DNA of 64,000 nt, taken from Bidens hawaiensis (lineage: Eukaryota; Streptophyta; Magnoliopsida; Asterales; Asteraceae). The position numbers and the translations under genes are program-made. Location of the stretch: positions 4,712,001-4,776,000 of the forward strand of contig JAIQDT010000001.1 in assembly GCA_021521415.1 (NCBI GenBank), given 5' to 3'. Numbering within the stretch: the stretch's first letter is position 1; every line of letters begins with the position of its first letter. Under the pieces are notes generated by a model. It searched no databases and had not been told where the DNA came from. It was given only the letters and a program-made list of their open reading frames with translations. Shown here piece after piece: positions 12,010-21,835 of the stretch.

Positions 12010-12178
12010 CTCTCTTAAGCCCATGAATCTAAGACCCATCACCACCCTTTAATCCATCTTTCATTAACCAAGTCCATACTCCTTTATTATATTTAATCTT
12101 AATTAAATATTAACACATATTTAAACAAACATAATTTCCTTTATTTATTATTATCAAAAATTAGGATGTTACAAATTA

Positions 12179-12736
12179 TATAAGCTATATATAATAATAA
12201 TTATTGGTAAATTAATAACTAAAATACATTCGTAATACCCAAAACAAACACAATCAGCCTATTTTCCATAAAAAAAAAAAAATCCTTCCATGGAATTTGC
12301 CAATCTACAAGTTTTGCCACCAGAAACTATTGACAAATTATTAAAGATCAATTAATGTTAAATATGCAGAAATATTAAAAATTAATTCGGTAACAATTAT
12401 CAATGTATGTAACTGGAATAATAAAATAAAATAATTTCGAATAACGAATTAAATTAACCATATTTTCGTGTCAAAAACATCAACATGTTCATTGGTTCTT
12501 CGAGTTTGATGTAGAACCTATATATATGATGTGAAAATAAGATTACAATTATAAGAATACAAACAACAAAGTGCAAAGAAAATAAAATGACAATCAGATT
12601 AAAGAATAACATATGAGAATCGATCATTAGAGTAGAATAAATACCTTACCAGAATGTTGTGTACGGCTAACATGTCAAACAAACGAATGGCATAAATTAA
12701 AACGAAAAGAACATCTTGAGGGACATATATACATCG

Positions 12737-12779
<43 letters not shown>

Positions 12780-13450
12780 AAATGAATTATAAGAGTTGGA
12801 ATGTTAAGGTTTATATAGTATTTAGTGGGTGATTGAACATTAATAAAAAAGATAATATGTGACATGACATCTAGGTGGCATTTTATGTGGACACCCTAAA
12901 ATGATGCCATGTGGACAATTGTAATGCTTTAATAGTTTTGTTAGATTTGTCGTAATATTTGTGTGTAAGAGAGAGGGAGGGAGAGAGAGATACTAGTGTT
13001 GTACTATTAAAATTAAAATATATATATTTACAATATTAATACTAATACTAATACTAAATACAAATAAATTAATAATAACTAATAGTTTTTAATTTGATAT
13101 ATTTAATGGAGACTATTAACGGAAAAAAAATGTTGGAGGGAACTTATATGTACGTAAATAATATGAAGAGGAAATGGTAAGTTCAGGTGGGGCTAAATTC
13201 CGTAAAAATATTATGGAGACTTGGAGAGTATATATTTAGCAAACACACATGTCAAACTTCATATTCATATAGTAAGATTAACCATATTCTTTTTCTGGAT
13301 AAAACGAACCGTAAATTGGAATATTTAGAAACATAGAGTAATTGTTTCCCTAACAACCACATTCTTAGTATAATCAACTTTGCTTGAAGCAATTTTAGGT
13401 AAACTTATAAGTAAATTATATTAGAAATCAACAGTTGAGCTGTGTTTATC
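12179..13450. other. AT-rich intergenic DNA with a (GA)n microsatellite
   Basis: No coding sequence is recognised. A (GA)n tract of about 38 bp spans 12739-12776, followed by a shorter imperfect GA tract near 12967-12990. Confidence 0.6.
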
Positions 13451-13458
13451 CTCAAGAT

Positions 13459-13464
13459 TTTATT
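13459..13464 (-). terminator. Poly(A) signal of the 13639-13923 gene
   Basis: AATAAA on the minus strand (TTTATT on +), about 175 nt downstream of the TGA at 13639-13641. Confidence 0.45.
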
Positions 13465-13638
13465 TCAAGAAGAGAGTTTCAACAACTTTTAAAGCATAAA
13501 ACCCTTTGATAAAATATAACACATGCCCCAACTCTCCCACCAAGACGATAAACTAATGCCAAATAAGCTTGCATTATTAAGTATATCATAATCACAATAT
13601 CCATAATATAAGATAACATGAAACTTTGGTTACCATCT

Positions 13639-13923
13639 TCACACCATAGCATCAGAATTCCTATCACCATTTTGGCAAAGCGAAGGTGAAGACGAAGAAG
13701 ATGACTTATTAAAGAACTCAATACAATCAGAAATGGCTTCATTGTAATGTGTGTTTGAAGAATAATAAGAAGAATTACATGAACTCCTAGGAGGATCCGG
13801 CTTGTCACATGATCGCCTTCTTACACCTGACGAACCACCACCCGAGCTTGAGGTTCCCTTGGAAGATGAGATCGAAAACATAAATCTCATGAATATCCGT
13901 CGAAAGCGATTGAAGATCTTCAT
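13639..13923 (-). CDS. Small serine-rich plant protein with a YNEAIxDCIEFFN motif (94 aa)
   Basis: This is the one convincing host gene. From the ATG at 13923 the protein is 94 aa: a basic, hydrophobic N-terminus (MKIFNRFRRIFMRFMF), a Ser/Gly-rich linker, RRRSCDKPDPPRSSC at about 36-49, then SSYYSSNTHYNEAISDCIEFFN at about 51-72, and a Ser-rich C-terminus. The final motif (tyrosine, EAI, DCIEF, asparagine) matches by recall the small plant proteins annotated josephin-like or Avr9/Cf-9 rapidly elicited-like. Their biochemical role is not established. An in-frame ATG at 14016 would add 31 Gln/Pro-rich residues; I prefer 13923 because the family core starts there and the context (CTCAGCCATGA) is good. 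It is a single exon, with AATAAA on the minus strand at 13459-13464, about 175 nt past the stop. Confidence 0.7.
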   Translation of the reverse strand: MKIFNRFRRIFMRFMFSISSSKGTSSSGGGSSGVRRRSCDKPDPPRSSCNSSYYSSNTHYNEAISDCIEFFNKSSSSSSPSLCQNGDRNSDAMV

Positions 13924-14597
13924 GGCTGAGAAATTTGATGTTTGTTGAGGTGGAGTTTGAGGTTTTTGATTAGTTTGTATTTGTATGACAAAATTATGAG
14001 TTTGAGAATTGAGCATGTCTTAGGTTTTGAGGCTGGAATTGTCTTCGGGAAGTGTAATGTTATTATGGGTGTCACGAGGGATATGTATAAAAAGAATGAG
14101 AGTTTGGTTTTATTGTATGAGATTACATCATGAGAATATTAACAAAAGTATGTAATCAAGTTCTTTCCTGTCTCTAACCATGTGCCCAAATCATGCTTTT
14201 TTGCCTATGCATTCTAAACAAACCATATTTTATCTTTTGAAATACATAACAGTAATAATATGGTATATTGTTTGTTTTACAAGTAATTTTTAAAATAAAA
14301 ATATTTATCTCATATGTATATATGTGTGTCATATACTCTTATTTTACAAGTTAATGACATACGTCTTCCATAACATAATACTTTCTACCCTACTATTTAG
14401 TTTTTTTTAGCATATCCTTTTATCTTGTACAAATAATCGGATTTCCCACGCGTTACGACAAGAATTTAGTTTGTTGAAGAGTACCCTTATATGCATAAAC
14501 ATAATCTTTAAAATGATACATCGTTACAACCATAAAATTGTAAGTTATCAATTTATAAGTACCGTTCACGAAAAAATACAATGTGTATTACAACATG

Positions 14598-15061
14598 GAA
14601 AAGGATCAAAATGGTCCATTTGACCAACCAGATTCCCAAATACTACAAATACCTAAAATCACTATTTCAAGAACGGTCGGACCGATCGTTAAAATCTGTC
14701 ATCCGGCGATTTATGAAACCAACAAGATCTTGATATGTCTAAAAAAAGGATGATCTGTCATCCTACTAATCTATATCCTCGGCTAATTGATCTATTCAGT
14801 CGGTCTTGTTTTAAAAACTAATCATTTTTTTTAAATACTCGACCAATAGATCAATCAATCAACTTAATAGATTGATAGGATGGCAGATCTTGTTGTTTTG
14901 AGGACAAGTGTTTAAGATCTTGTTAGTTTTATAAACCATCAGATGACATATTTTAATGGTCGGTCCGACATTTCTTGGAATGACCATTTTGGGTATTTAT
15001 AGAATTGGATGGCTAGTTTAGGAATGTGGTTGGTCAAATAGGTAATTTTTGGTATTTTTCT
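14598..15061. mobile_element. Long-inverted-repeat MITE, about 460 bp
   Basis: The ends mirror each other. TTTGACCAACCA at about 14629 pairs with TGGTTGGTCAAA at about 15029, and ATGGTCC/GGTAATT sequences flank them. Inner segments such as GACCGATCGTTAAAA also recur inverted. No duplication is clear at the ends and no coding sequence is present. Confidence 0.55.
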
Positions 15062-16097
15062 CATTAAAAAATTAAAAGTTTATTCACAATGGTTTGAGTA
15101 TACGAAAGTTGGTTCGTGTAACCAAGAAAAGTCATGATATGCCTAAAAGAATATCGTTATGTGTTTTACATCAATTGAGACTATAAAAACGAATAACTAT
15201 ACCGGTCCTGATAATACGGACCTCAGTACTCCTGATGTTCAGTCGGTAACAATTCAGTTCGTAGAGAGTGGTTTAGGATATTGTGAGTGAATGAGAAAGA
15301 AATGCAGTGATTTTTCTGTATATTTGACAAATTATTGTTCTCACCCTATAGTTTTGTAATATATTTCAAAAGTTGTGAGTGAAGGAAAGATAAATGGAAT
15401 GATTAAGGTAAAAAAAATATATAATTGAAAGGAGAGAGAAATGTAGTGATTTTTAATGTAGAGTAGATAAATCGATCAATTTAATAGATTGGATGTGAAT
15501 GCTCTAAGAGTGACATGTATTTGAACTTACGAATTAATGGTACTTCAAACATAGTGGACAATTCAAGTTTCAATAATTATCAACCTCTCACATTTGAACA
15601 TATGGAGTAATTTTCTAATGTCATGAAAATATATAGGTGATATTAATATTTCAAAATAATAGATGTGTTAAACCACAATAATGTTGATGAGGAAGTTACC
15701 AGTTAGAAAGTTATGATGGCAGATGGCTATTGGATTCATATAATATATAGCCATATAAGCATTGCCTTTTCTTAAAGTTGAGAATGTAGAGAAAGTGTAG
15801 TTTGAGATAAATCATACCGTTACAAACATACCCACAACCCACATAATATCGATTATATGTCATTACACAAGATAGATAAACAAATAGGCATCACGTAGTC
15901 TGGGTCGATCTTCTGAGCTTGAGTAGTCTGTAGTTTGTAGTTGGTAAAGATATAATGAATTTTGGACGTTAATAATATTATTTATATTAAGTTATATAAG
16001 TGTTATATTTAATGAGAGCTTTACAAGGAATCACACTTTGTCTAAAAAGGAGCTAAGATAAATAAGATATCAAAGTTAAATGTTGAGTGGTCGGAAT
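15062..16097. other. Unassigned intergenic DNA
   Basis: No recognised gene, RNA or repeat structure on either strand. Confidence 0.4.
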
Positions 16098-17460
16098 TGT
16101 TAGGTCTCGTTTTGTTTATTAGTCTTTCAATGTATGTTTGGGATCAAGGCTATGTTATAGTGAGTTCATTGGGCTATTAATAATATAATGGGACATGGTA
16201 TGCTTCCCCTATATAAGGGAAGCATACGGCCTATCCATGCATAACTCAACCTTTTGAAAAATAATATTATCTTCTTACCAACGCTCCTCTCTACTCTCTC
16301 CTATCACCTTTCCACTTCGGATAGTAACTCACCCAAACAAGATCCGAGATCTCGGTTCTCTACTAGTGATTTCTGCTAGCTACTAGTGAGATTGATCTAA
16401 GAACTTTAGTTATTTAATCCGTTCTAAGAACCTACAGGAATAAATAATATAGAACTTTGATAGTTGTAGTAGGAAATTGTTGCAATTTCTTTATGAATCT
16501 TAGTTATGAATTAATATGGATGTTTTGTTTCGTAAATCAATTAGAGCGGTTTTAGTTCGTCTCATGGTTAAGACAAGTTAATATGTAGACTTTTGGTTTC
16601 TCTGAATATAAAATGAAATTCAAGGTTCATTTTTACAAGGGTGAAAAAGATCACACATTGTTGAAACCAGGTAGAGAGCAAAAATCTTAAGTTTTTGTTC
16701 GGGCCAGGCTAAACGTACCCCCCCTCCCTCCTGGAAAAACCAACTTTCATATTACCCCTTAAAATCATATAATTACCAAATTAGCACAAAATTAAGAATT
16801 TTATTATTTTTTTTACAAGTAGCGTTTTTTTTTTTGATTTCGGGTTCGGGTTTTCGGGTTTAGGTTGTAGGGTTTGGTTTTCGGTTTAGGTTTTCGGATT
16901 TAGGGTTTCAGAATTTGGGTTTATTTTGTAAAAGATAAAGAGGTAAAATATGGATATTATAAATATATATACTATTAAAATTAAAGAAAAGATATTATAA
17001 ATATTTACAAAATTAATACTAAAAAAAACAAATTAATAGTAATACTTGATAGCTTTTAATTTAATATATGTAGTGGAGATTATTAAGTGAAAAAAAAAAT
17101 CTTGTAGGGACTAATATGTATATAAATAATTCGATGAGATGATAGTAATTAATCTAATAACTTCAGGGGGTGTATATTTAGTAAAAATGGTGTAAAGGGG
17201 TACGTTTAGCAGCACCCTGTTCGTTCCAAGGATATTTAGAGAGGAGCTAGCACTCTCTAAATCTTACCAATAAAGGCGGTGCTTTCTCGGGTGTGAGAGC
17301 CAACAATACATTTCCAGTTCGGTTGTTGTATCTTGGAAGACAGACGCGGTCGTCTAAGAAGACTTATAAAATCTGTTTTAAGAGACCTATTTGCTATTTG
17401 AACACAAATACTTAACCAGTGTTAATAAATATAGTTTGTTCAAGTTTTGCGGTCAAGAAC
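16098..17460 (+). repeat. Probable Copia LTR remnant interrupted by a MITE
   Basis: It starts TGTTAGGTCTCG at 16098, with CCTATATAAGGGAAGC (TATA region) near 16210. Downstream is a GGGTGTGAGAGC stretch at about 17299, in the style of Copia LTRs. No second LTR or internal domain is found nearby, so it is a solo LTR or fragment. The right end is not certain and no target duplication was found. Confidence 0.35.
16702..17217. mobile_element. MITE with GCTAAACGTACCCC termini
   Basis: GCTAAACGTACCCC on the left and GGGGTACGTTTAGC on the right are exact inverted repeats near the ends. TGTTCG occurs on both sides (16696-16701 and 17218-17223), a possible 6-bp duplication. No ORF. The interior is AT-rich with GGGTTTAGG-like runs at 16840-16920. 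Confidence 0.55.
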
Positions 17461-17908
17461 AATCCCGAATATTTCATTCAAGAAGACAATAAATTGAATT
17501 ATCTTTATATTGAAGTTAGTTTTTAATTACTTGTATAAAGTAAGACTAACCAGAAAGAATATATATGTTTACTTTCAAAATTCTATTAAATAAATAACAC
17601 ACATATTTCTTTCAGTGTCAAAAGTCTTGGGTACACTGATGATTAAACTTTTCGCTTTATCTGGTGACTAACGCAGTTTATCATTAAGAAAAAACTTCTT
17701 GACCAATGAAAAACTAAGGGCATAAGTGGGCTTTAATTTTGTAAGCATTGGCCTAATGATTTTGTTTCATTCTTAATCACAAGTCTTTGCTTTTTGTTTC
17801 CTTTACTCATGGAATCTAATCACAATGTTAACTGATTTTATTAATATATACTTTGCTTTTGAGATTCAATGTACTTTCATACATAATTGTGCTTGAATCA
17901 ATTTGTAG

Positions 17909-18045
17909 ATGTGAAGGGAATGACTGTAAACTTACGTACTGCAAACCGACTGTGGTATGGTCCTATAACAATTATGAGAGTTGCAACAAAACAATTTTGT
18001 AGCTGATGCACCCATCGATCATAGAATTGTTGATCAGTTCTTCAT
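17909..18045 (+). pseudogene. Possible exon fragment of an unrecognised gene
   Basis: TTTGTAG at 17902-17908 and GTAAGT at 18046 could be splice acceptor and donor. Between them the + frame reads like protein (TVNLRTANRLWYGPITIMRV), but an apparent extra T near 17997 shifts it to VADAPIDHRIVDQFF. I do not recognise the family. It may be chance. Confidence 0.25.
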
Positions 18046-18075
18046 GTAAGTAATATAAAACATAAAAATATTAAA

Positions 18076-18145
18076 CCTATGAACCTGTTACAGCATGAAG
18101 AGTAGTAACCGCAGCAGGGAATGATGTAGTCGACATGCTTGCCAT
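18076..18145 (-). pseudogene. Possible first exon with transit-peptide-like N-terminus
   Basis: An ATG at 18145 (second ATG at 18136) opens MASMSTTSFPAAVTTLHAVT, a composition like a plastid transit peptide, then runs into ACAG|GTTCAT, a possible splice donor. A TATATATAG box lies upstream at 18282-18289, with a CT-rich leader between. No convincing second exon is seen, so this is an orphan or broken gene start. Confidence 0.3.
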
Positions 18146-18281
18146 CTTGATCGAGTTTCCCTTTAGGATGTGTAATTAAGGATGATTAGGGTTCTTGAGA
18201 GGAACCCGGTTTAAAAGAGAGAGGAGACACATGATTTACTTATGTGTGTGGGATTAGGTTATGATATTAATTTATTCTTTC

Positions 18282-18289
18282 TATATATA
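18282..18289 (-). promoter_or_regulatory. TATA box candidate for the 18145 start
   Basis: GTATATATAG on the minus strand, about 140 bp upstream of the ATG. Confidence 0.3.
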
Positions 18290-18887
18290 CACACAAGGAG
18301 AAACCCTTTATTAGCTATTAAGAGTAATATGGCCCATCAACAATTACCAAGCTAATATATAATAAGGTATAATTAATTATTTTGATCTATTATTATATAA
18401 ATAATAATGATGGTCATATAAATAAATATATAAAATATATTTATTCTTACAAGAATGCCCATAACGGTGACATCACAATTGCACCACAAAATATTGAGGT
18501 AGACTGTGATCAATGGTACATGTGTACCACACATCGACCGTTCAAGGGTCCGAACAAAGGCAATTCAAACTCTTGAGCTTTGACACATACAAGCCCGAGC
18601 GTGGATTATGTGGTGACATTTTTTTTCTAGTTTGAGATTTAAAAACTGCACCGCAAGCTCGTAAAAAACTACTTGCATTTTATAAACGGAAACTTTTTTT
18701 TAAAAAGGCAATAGTTATAAGCTAATCGAATTTTATTCCTCCAGAACTTTTCCTTCGTGAACATTGCCGACCTGACAACCTTTCATAATCTGAACTAGTG
18801 ATTTACTTGATCATTGATCCAAATCTTTTCAACACTTTGAAGCTTAACAATTATTTACAATTAATCGTTTTTCGTGTATGTATATAT

Positions 18888-19167
18888 TGTTAGGATTAAA
18901 TGCACACACGAAACTGAATACGACACGAAAGCAATAAACGACACGAGGATTTAACGTGGTTCGGTCTAAACTGACCTACGTCCACGGGTGGCAACTAGGT
19001 ATATCTTTATTGAGTGACAACGATTACAAGTACATAACGTTCAATATATAGAGATACACTTAGGGTTTGTATCTTATTAAACAAGAAATCCAAACCGGGC
19101 CGGGCCTGCCCTTTGGACTTCAAATAATAAACCGGACCTACACCAAAAAGGCCTACGAAACCCAACA
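18888..19167 (-). repeat. 3' LTR of the gag-protease Copia element
   Basis: 280 bp with TG/CA ends. Differs from the 21551 copy by a few substitutions, for example AAATGC against AAACGC and CCGGACC against CCGGGCC. Confidence 0.9.
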
Positions 19168-19261
19168 AACTCCCACTCGGAGGCCTTGAGTACTCCCGCA
19201 CTCCTGATTGTACTTCTGTAATCCGAACATTAACCATCTTCTAGTTGCCACCGCCTTCTCA

Positions 19262-20164
19262 TCAATTAACCTGAAGGCCCGTTGAAGCTCCCCGAAGCTC
19301 CAACACGTCAATCACGGCTAAAACTGCCCCTGACCCGTTCTCTGTCCCTACCGGCTCCCACTGAAACAAACTACCGGATCCCGAGATACTCTGAGAACAA
19401 ACACTCTCCATATTCAGCAAGTAATTCACTGGAGAGACTTTTACAGCCGGAATACTGGTTTTCTTAATCCACTGTCGACCTAGAACTGTAACTGAAACAC
19501 GACCTGTGCTCCCACTGTCACGATGTCCTCTGACTGATTTAACCTTCCTAGCTCGTTCATCCGGAATCTTCACTTTGGCTCTGGGTTTGTTACTTGCAAA
19601 ATGAACCTTCTTCTGCCCACGAGATTCTGTGAACCGGACTTTGTCTTTCACCAAAACTGGATCCACTCCTTTTGGTGACATATCGACCATATACAACGAA
19701 CCCATTTTCTTGCCCCGAGCAACAACGAGATTCCCTTTGACTACTTTCCACTGCCCATTCCCGAACTTAACATCGTAACCCTGGTCATCCAACTGCCCAA
19801 CTGAAATCAAACTTTTCTTCAAACTTGGAATAACCCTAACATCTTTCAAAGTCCAAGAAGTACCAGCTGAAGTTATCAAATCAACATCTCCCATACCCGT
19901 AACCTCTAGAATATCATCGTTCGCAAGTCGAACCTTTCCAAAATCCCCAAACTTTAGATTCTTTATCGTTTCACTACAGTGAGTGGCATGAAACGATGCA
20001 CCAGAATCCATCACCCAAGCATCAACGTTATCCTCAACACTAAGAACGTAAAACTCATCCTCTGGGCATTCTTCTGCAGTGTTGACTTCTGTAACGTTCA
20101 CCTCTTTCTTACCATTCGGACACTGATTCCTGAAGTGTCCCTTCTCTTTACAACCCCAGCATTC
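19262..20164 (-). CDS. Copia nucleocapsid knuckle + aspartic protease, truncated pol
   Basis: In the frame upstream of 20101 lies a CX2CX4HX4C knuckle. It is followed by an acidic linker and WVMDSGASFHATHC, the retropepsin active site (Asp-Ser-Gly), with LISVGQLDDQGYDVKFGNG downstream as in Copia proteases and the SLYMVDM pre-integrase boundary. The frame then runs about 120 residues of Lys/Arg/Ser-rich sequence with no integrase motif and stops at 19262. A natural full pol would continue for about 1000 residues. Other members may keep gag and this region in one frame. The GTG codon at 20101 is not taken as a start. Confidence 0.75.
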   Translation of the reverse strand, partial: ECWGCKEKGHFRNQCPNGKKEVNVTEVNTAEECPEDEFYVLSVEDNVDAWVMDSGASFHATHCSETIKNLKFGDFGKVRLANDDILEVTGMGDVDLITSAGTSWTLKDVRVIPSLKKSLISVGQLDDQGYDVKFGNGQWKVVKGNLVVARGKKMGSLYMVDMSPKGVDPVLVKDKVRFTESRGQKKVHFASNKPRAKVKIPDERARKVKSVRGHRDSGSTGRVSVTVLGRQWIKKTSIPAVKVSPVNYLLNMESVCSQSISGSGSLFQWEPVGTENGSGAVLAVIDVLELRGASTGLQVN

Positions 20165-20802
20165 AATATCATTACGAGTCCTAGACTGACTCCTCTTCCT
20201 ACTCCCACTGCCTCGTTGTTTTCCCCTACCTCTGCCTCGTTGTTTTCCCCTAGTCTTGAATCTTCTCCAAGAATCAAATCCCGAATCCCATCAAAAGTAA
20301 TATTTGTAGACGAACTACAAACCGCAGTCACTGTTTGCGACCAATTGTCGGGCAAAGAGGATAATAACAAAAGACCTTGAACTTCATCATCAAACCTAAT
20401 GCCAACTGACACTAAGCGGGATAGGTTCGAATTAAGATTATTGATATACGTTGTAACTGACCCACCCTCTTTCATTCGAGCTGTCACTAGCTCTCTGATA
20501 AGATAGACCTTATTCGTTGCCGAAAGCTTCTCATACATGTTGGATAGTGCCTCCATCATGCCACGGGCTGTGGTTTCTTTCATGACGTTAAATGTCACAT
20601 CTTCCGACAACGACAAAGTAATACAAGCCTTAGCTTTCTTGTCTAACTTATTCCAATCTGCTTCTGACAGCTTTTCTGGTTTTTCATCCTCAAGCACTAC
20701 ATCCAAGTCTTTCTGACAAAGTAGTGCCTCAATCTGCATCTTCCACCAACCAAACTTCTGTCCGTCAAACTTCTGTATCGAAACCTTTCCGTCTTCTACC
20801 AT
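20098..20802 (-). CDS. Copia gag (UBN2-type capsid), frameshifted before the zinc knuckle
   Basis: The 234-aa frame begins MVEDGKVSIQKFDGQKFGWW and shows the helical Copia gag pattern (WNKLDKKAKACITLSL; LIRELVTARMKEGGSVTTYI; LLLSSLPDNWSQTV). After about residue 175 (20263-20280) the frame stops making sense. The expected basic RGRGKQRG stretch and the CCHC knuckle (CWGCKEKGHFRNQC) are read in another frame, the one continued by the protease ORF. A single small indel near 20265 thus separates gag from NC-protease. The product packages the element RNA in cytoplasmic particles (family knowledge). Confidence 0.8.
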   Translation of the reverse strand: MVEDGKVSIQKFDGQKFGWWKMQIEALLCQKDLDVVLEDEKPEKLSEADWNKLDKKAKACITLSLSEDVTFNVMKETTARGMMEALSNMYEKLSATNKVYLIRELVTARMKEGGSVTTYINNLNSNLSRLVSVGIRFDDEVQGLLLLSSLPDNWSQTVTAVCSSSTNITFDGIRDLILGEDSRLGENNEAEVGENNEAVGVGRGVSLGLVMILNAGVVKRRDTSGISVRMVRKR

Positions 20803-21537
20803 GACAATGACTAAAACGAAAAATGTATGAAAACAGAGACAGACACAACAACACGAGCCTGAACTTAACGATTGTTCTACTGAACTCTGTTAAAAAATCA
20901 ACCTATTTTAAACGTGCAGCGGAATAACGAACTGTAAATTAGAAAACAGAAACTTTAACCGAAACGATAAAACCTGACAAACGCGGTTGGCACTGGTTCT
21001 CCGTTTCTTTAACGCTTATTCTGACTTAAAACTGTTCTTCAACGAAAAATAGGATCTTGATTCAACTATTCTTGACTCGTACTTTGCAAAATAGAATCTC
21101 GACCCCCAAATAAAATATAAAAGGCCAAACTGCCAAAAAAACCCACAAAACTCAAACAAAACAAGCCTACTGCTCTTTATTTGTGGCACAAACTAAATAA
21201 GTTGATTTTGCCAAATATGGGCTGCTATTTTACGGCCCAAAGGTGGTAGGTCAAACCAAAACAAAATTTGGTCACAATTCTCCACGTTTATGGGAAAACT
21301 AGACAAAACAAAAAAAAGGGTCTTCTTCTGCAACGGCACACGATGGTGGATGATAATATTGCTTTCAGAAAATAATAACAGAACCTGATAATAACGATCT
21401 TCAGCGATTTCTTCTAGCGGCGCTACTGCGGCAATAAGAAATAACGACGGCGACGGCGGAACCCTAGCGACTGCTAGCGGTGACGCGACGGCGTAAGAAA
21501 CGGTTCAACGAGTTCTTCGTGTGAAACAAACCTAAGC
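20803..21537 (-). other. 5' leader of the gag-protease Copia element
   Basis: About 735 bp between the primer site and the gag ATG. No ORF of note. It contains a GC-rich stretch with GGCGACGGCGG-like triplets at 21415-21490. Confidence 0.6.
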
Positions 21538-21550
21538 TCTAGATACCACT

Positions 21551-21830
21551 TGTTAGGATTAAACGCACACACGAAACTGAACACGACACGAAAGCAATAA
21601 ACGACACGAGGATTTAACGTGGTTCGGTCTAAACTGACCTACGTCCACGGGTGGCAACTAGGTATATCTTTATTGAGTGACAACGATTACAAGTACATAA
21701 CGTTCAATATATAGAGATACACTTAGGGTTTGTATCTTATTAAACAAGAAATCCAAACCGGGCCGGGCCTGCCCTTTGGACTTCAAATAATAAACCGGGC
21801 CTACACCGAAAAGGCCTACGAAACCCAACA
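21551..21830 (-). repeat. 5' LTR of the gag-protease Copia element
   Basis: 280 bp, followed internally (to the left) by the primer-binding site at 21538-21550. Confidence 0.9.
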
Positions 21831-21835
21831 TATAT

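Larger units (their letters stand above)
6792..12173 (-). mobile_element. Compound LTR structure: one full LTR plus two (leader + partial LTR) repeats, AATTA target duplication
   Basis: The outer ends are TGTAAGGCC at 6792 and GATGTTACA ending at 12173. They are flanked by AATTA at 6787-6791 and at 12174-12178, so the whole block is bounded like one insertion. Inside, in sense order (-), are: full LTR 12173-9074 (with a hAT element inserted); leader with primer-binding-like end 9073-8952; partial LTR 8951-7909; leader 7908-7786; partial LTR 7785-6792. Both partial copies start at the same internal LTR point (just after CCCCTTCCTT on the + strand). No gag or pol remains. The simplest origin is internal deletion followed by unequal crossing-over. 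Confidence 0.75.
9074..12173 (-). repeat. Full-length LTR (about 2.35 kb without the inserted hAT element)
   Basis: This LTR starts TGTAACATCC on the minus strand and ends GGCCTTACA. A TATAAATA box lies at 12002-12009, only about 165 bp from the LTR start, so most of the LTR would be transcribed. Further downstream are a TTCGAATAC word array (10990-11480), a CACTTACC/GGTAAGTT hairpin (10748-10769), the conserved block GCAATATCCGAAGATCGTTC near 10670, and six 33-bp minisatellite units (10316-10520). It is related to the solo LTRs at 44586-47216 and 61045-62143. Confidence 0.75.
18888..21830 (-). mobile_element. Non-autonomous Copia retrotransposon (gag + protease only), TSD TATAT
   Basis: It has two 280-bp LTRs (18888-19167 and 21551-21830), both TGTTAGG...CCCAACA, differing at about four positions by eye. 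TATAT flanks both sides (18883-18887 and 21831-21835). The primer site next to the right-hand 5' LTR reads AGTGGTATCTAGAGC on the minus strand, close to initiator-Met tRNA. The polypurine tract GAGTGGGAGTT lies at 19168-19178. The internal region is only 2.4 kb and encodes gag, a CCHC knuckle and an aspartic protease, with no integrase, RT or RNase H. It must borrow enzymes from a full-length relative. Confidence 0.9.

Noticed and set aside
6792..12173. Three independent solo LTR insertions in a row
   Set aside because: Outer AATTA duplication, shared internal breakpoint and leaders between copies fit one rearranged insertion better.
14037..14133. ORF on the + strand opposite the start of the host gene
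   Set aside because: Antisense shadow without domain features. The minus strand has the conserved motif and poly(A) signal.
19979..20380. 133-aa ORF on the + strand
   Set aside because: Antisense to the gag-protease junction of the Copia element.
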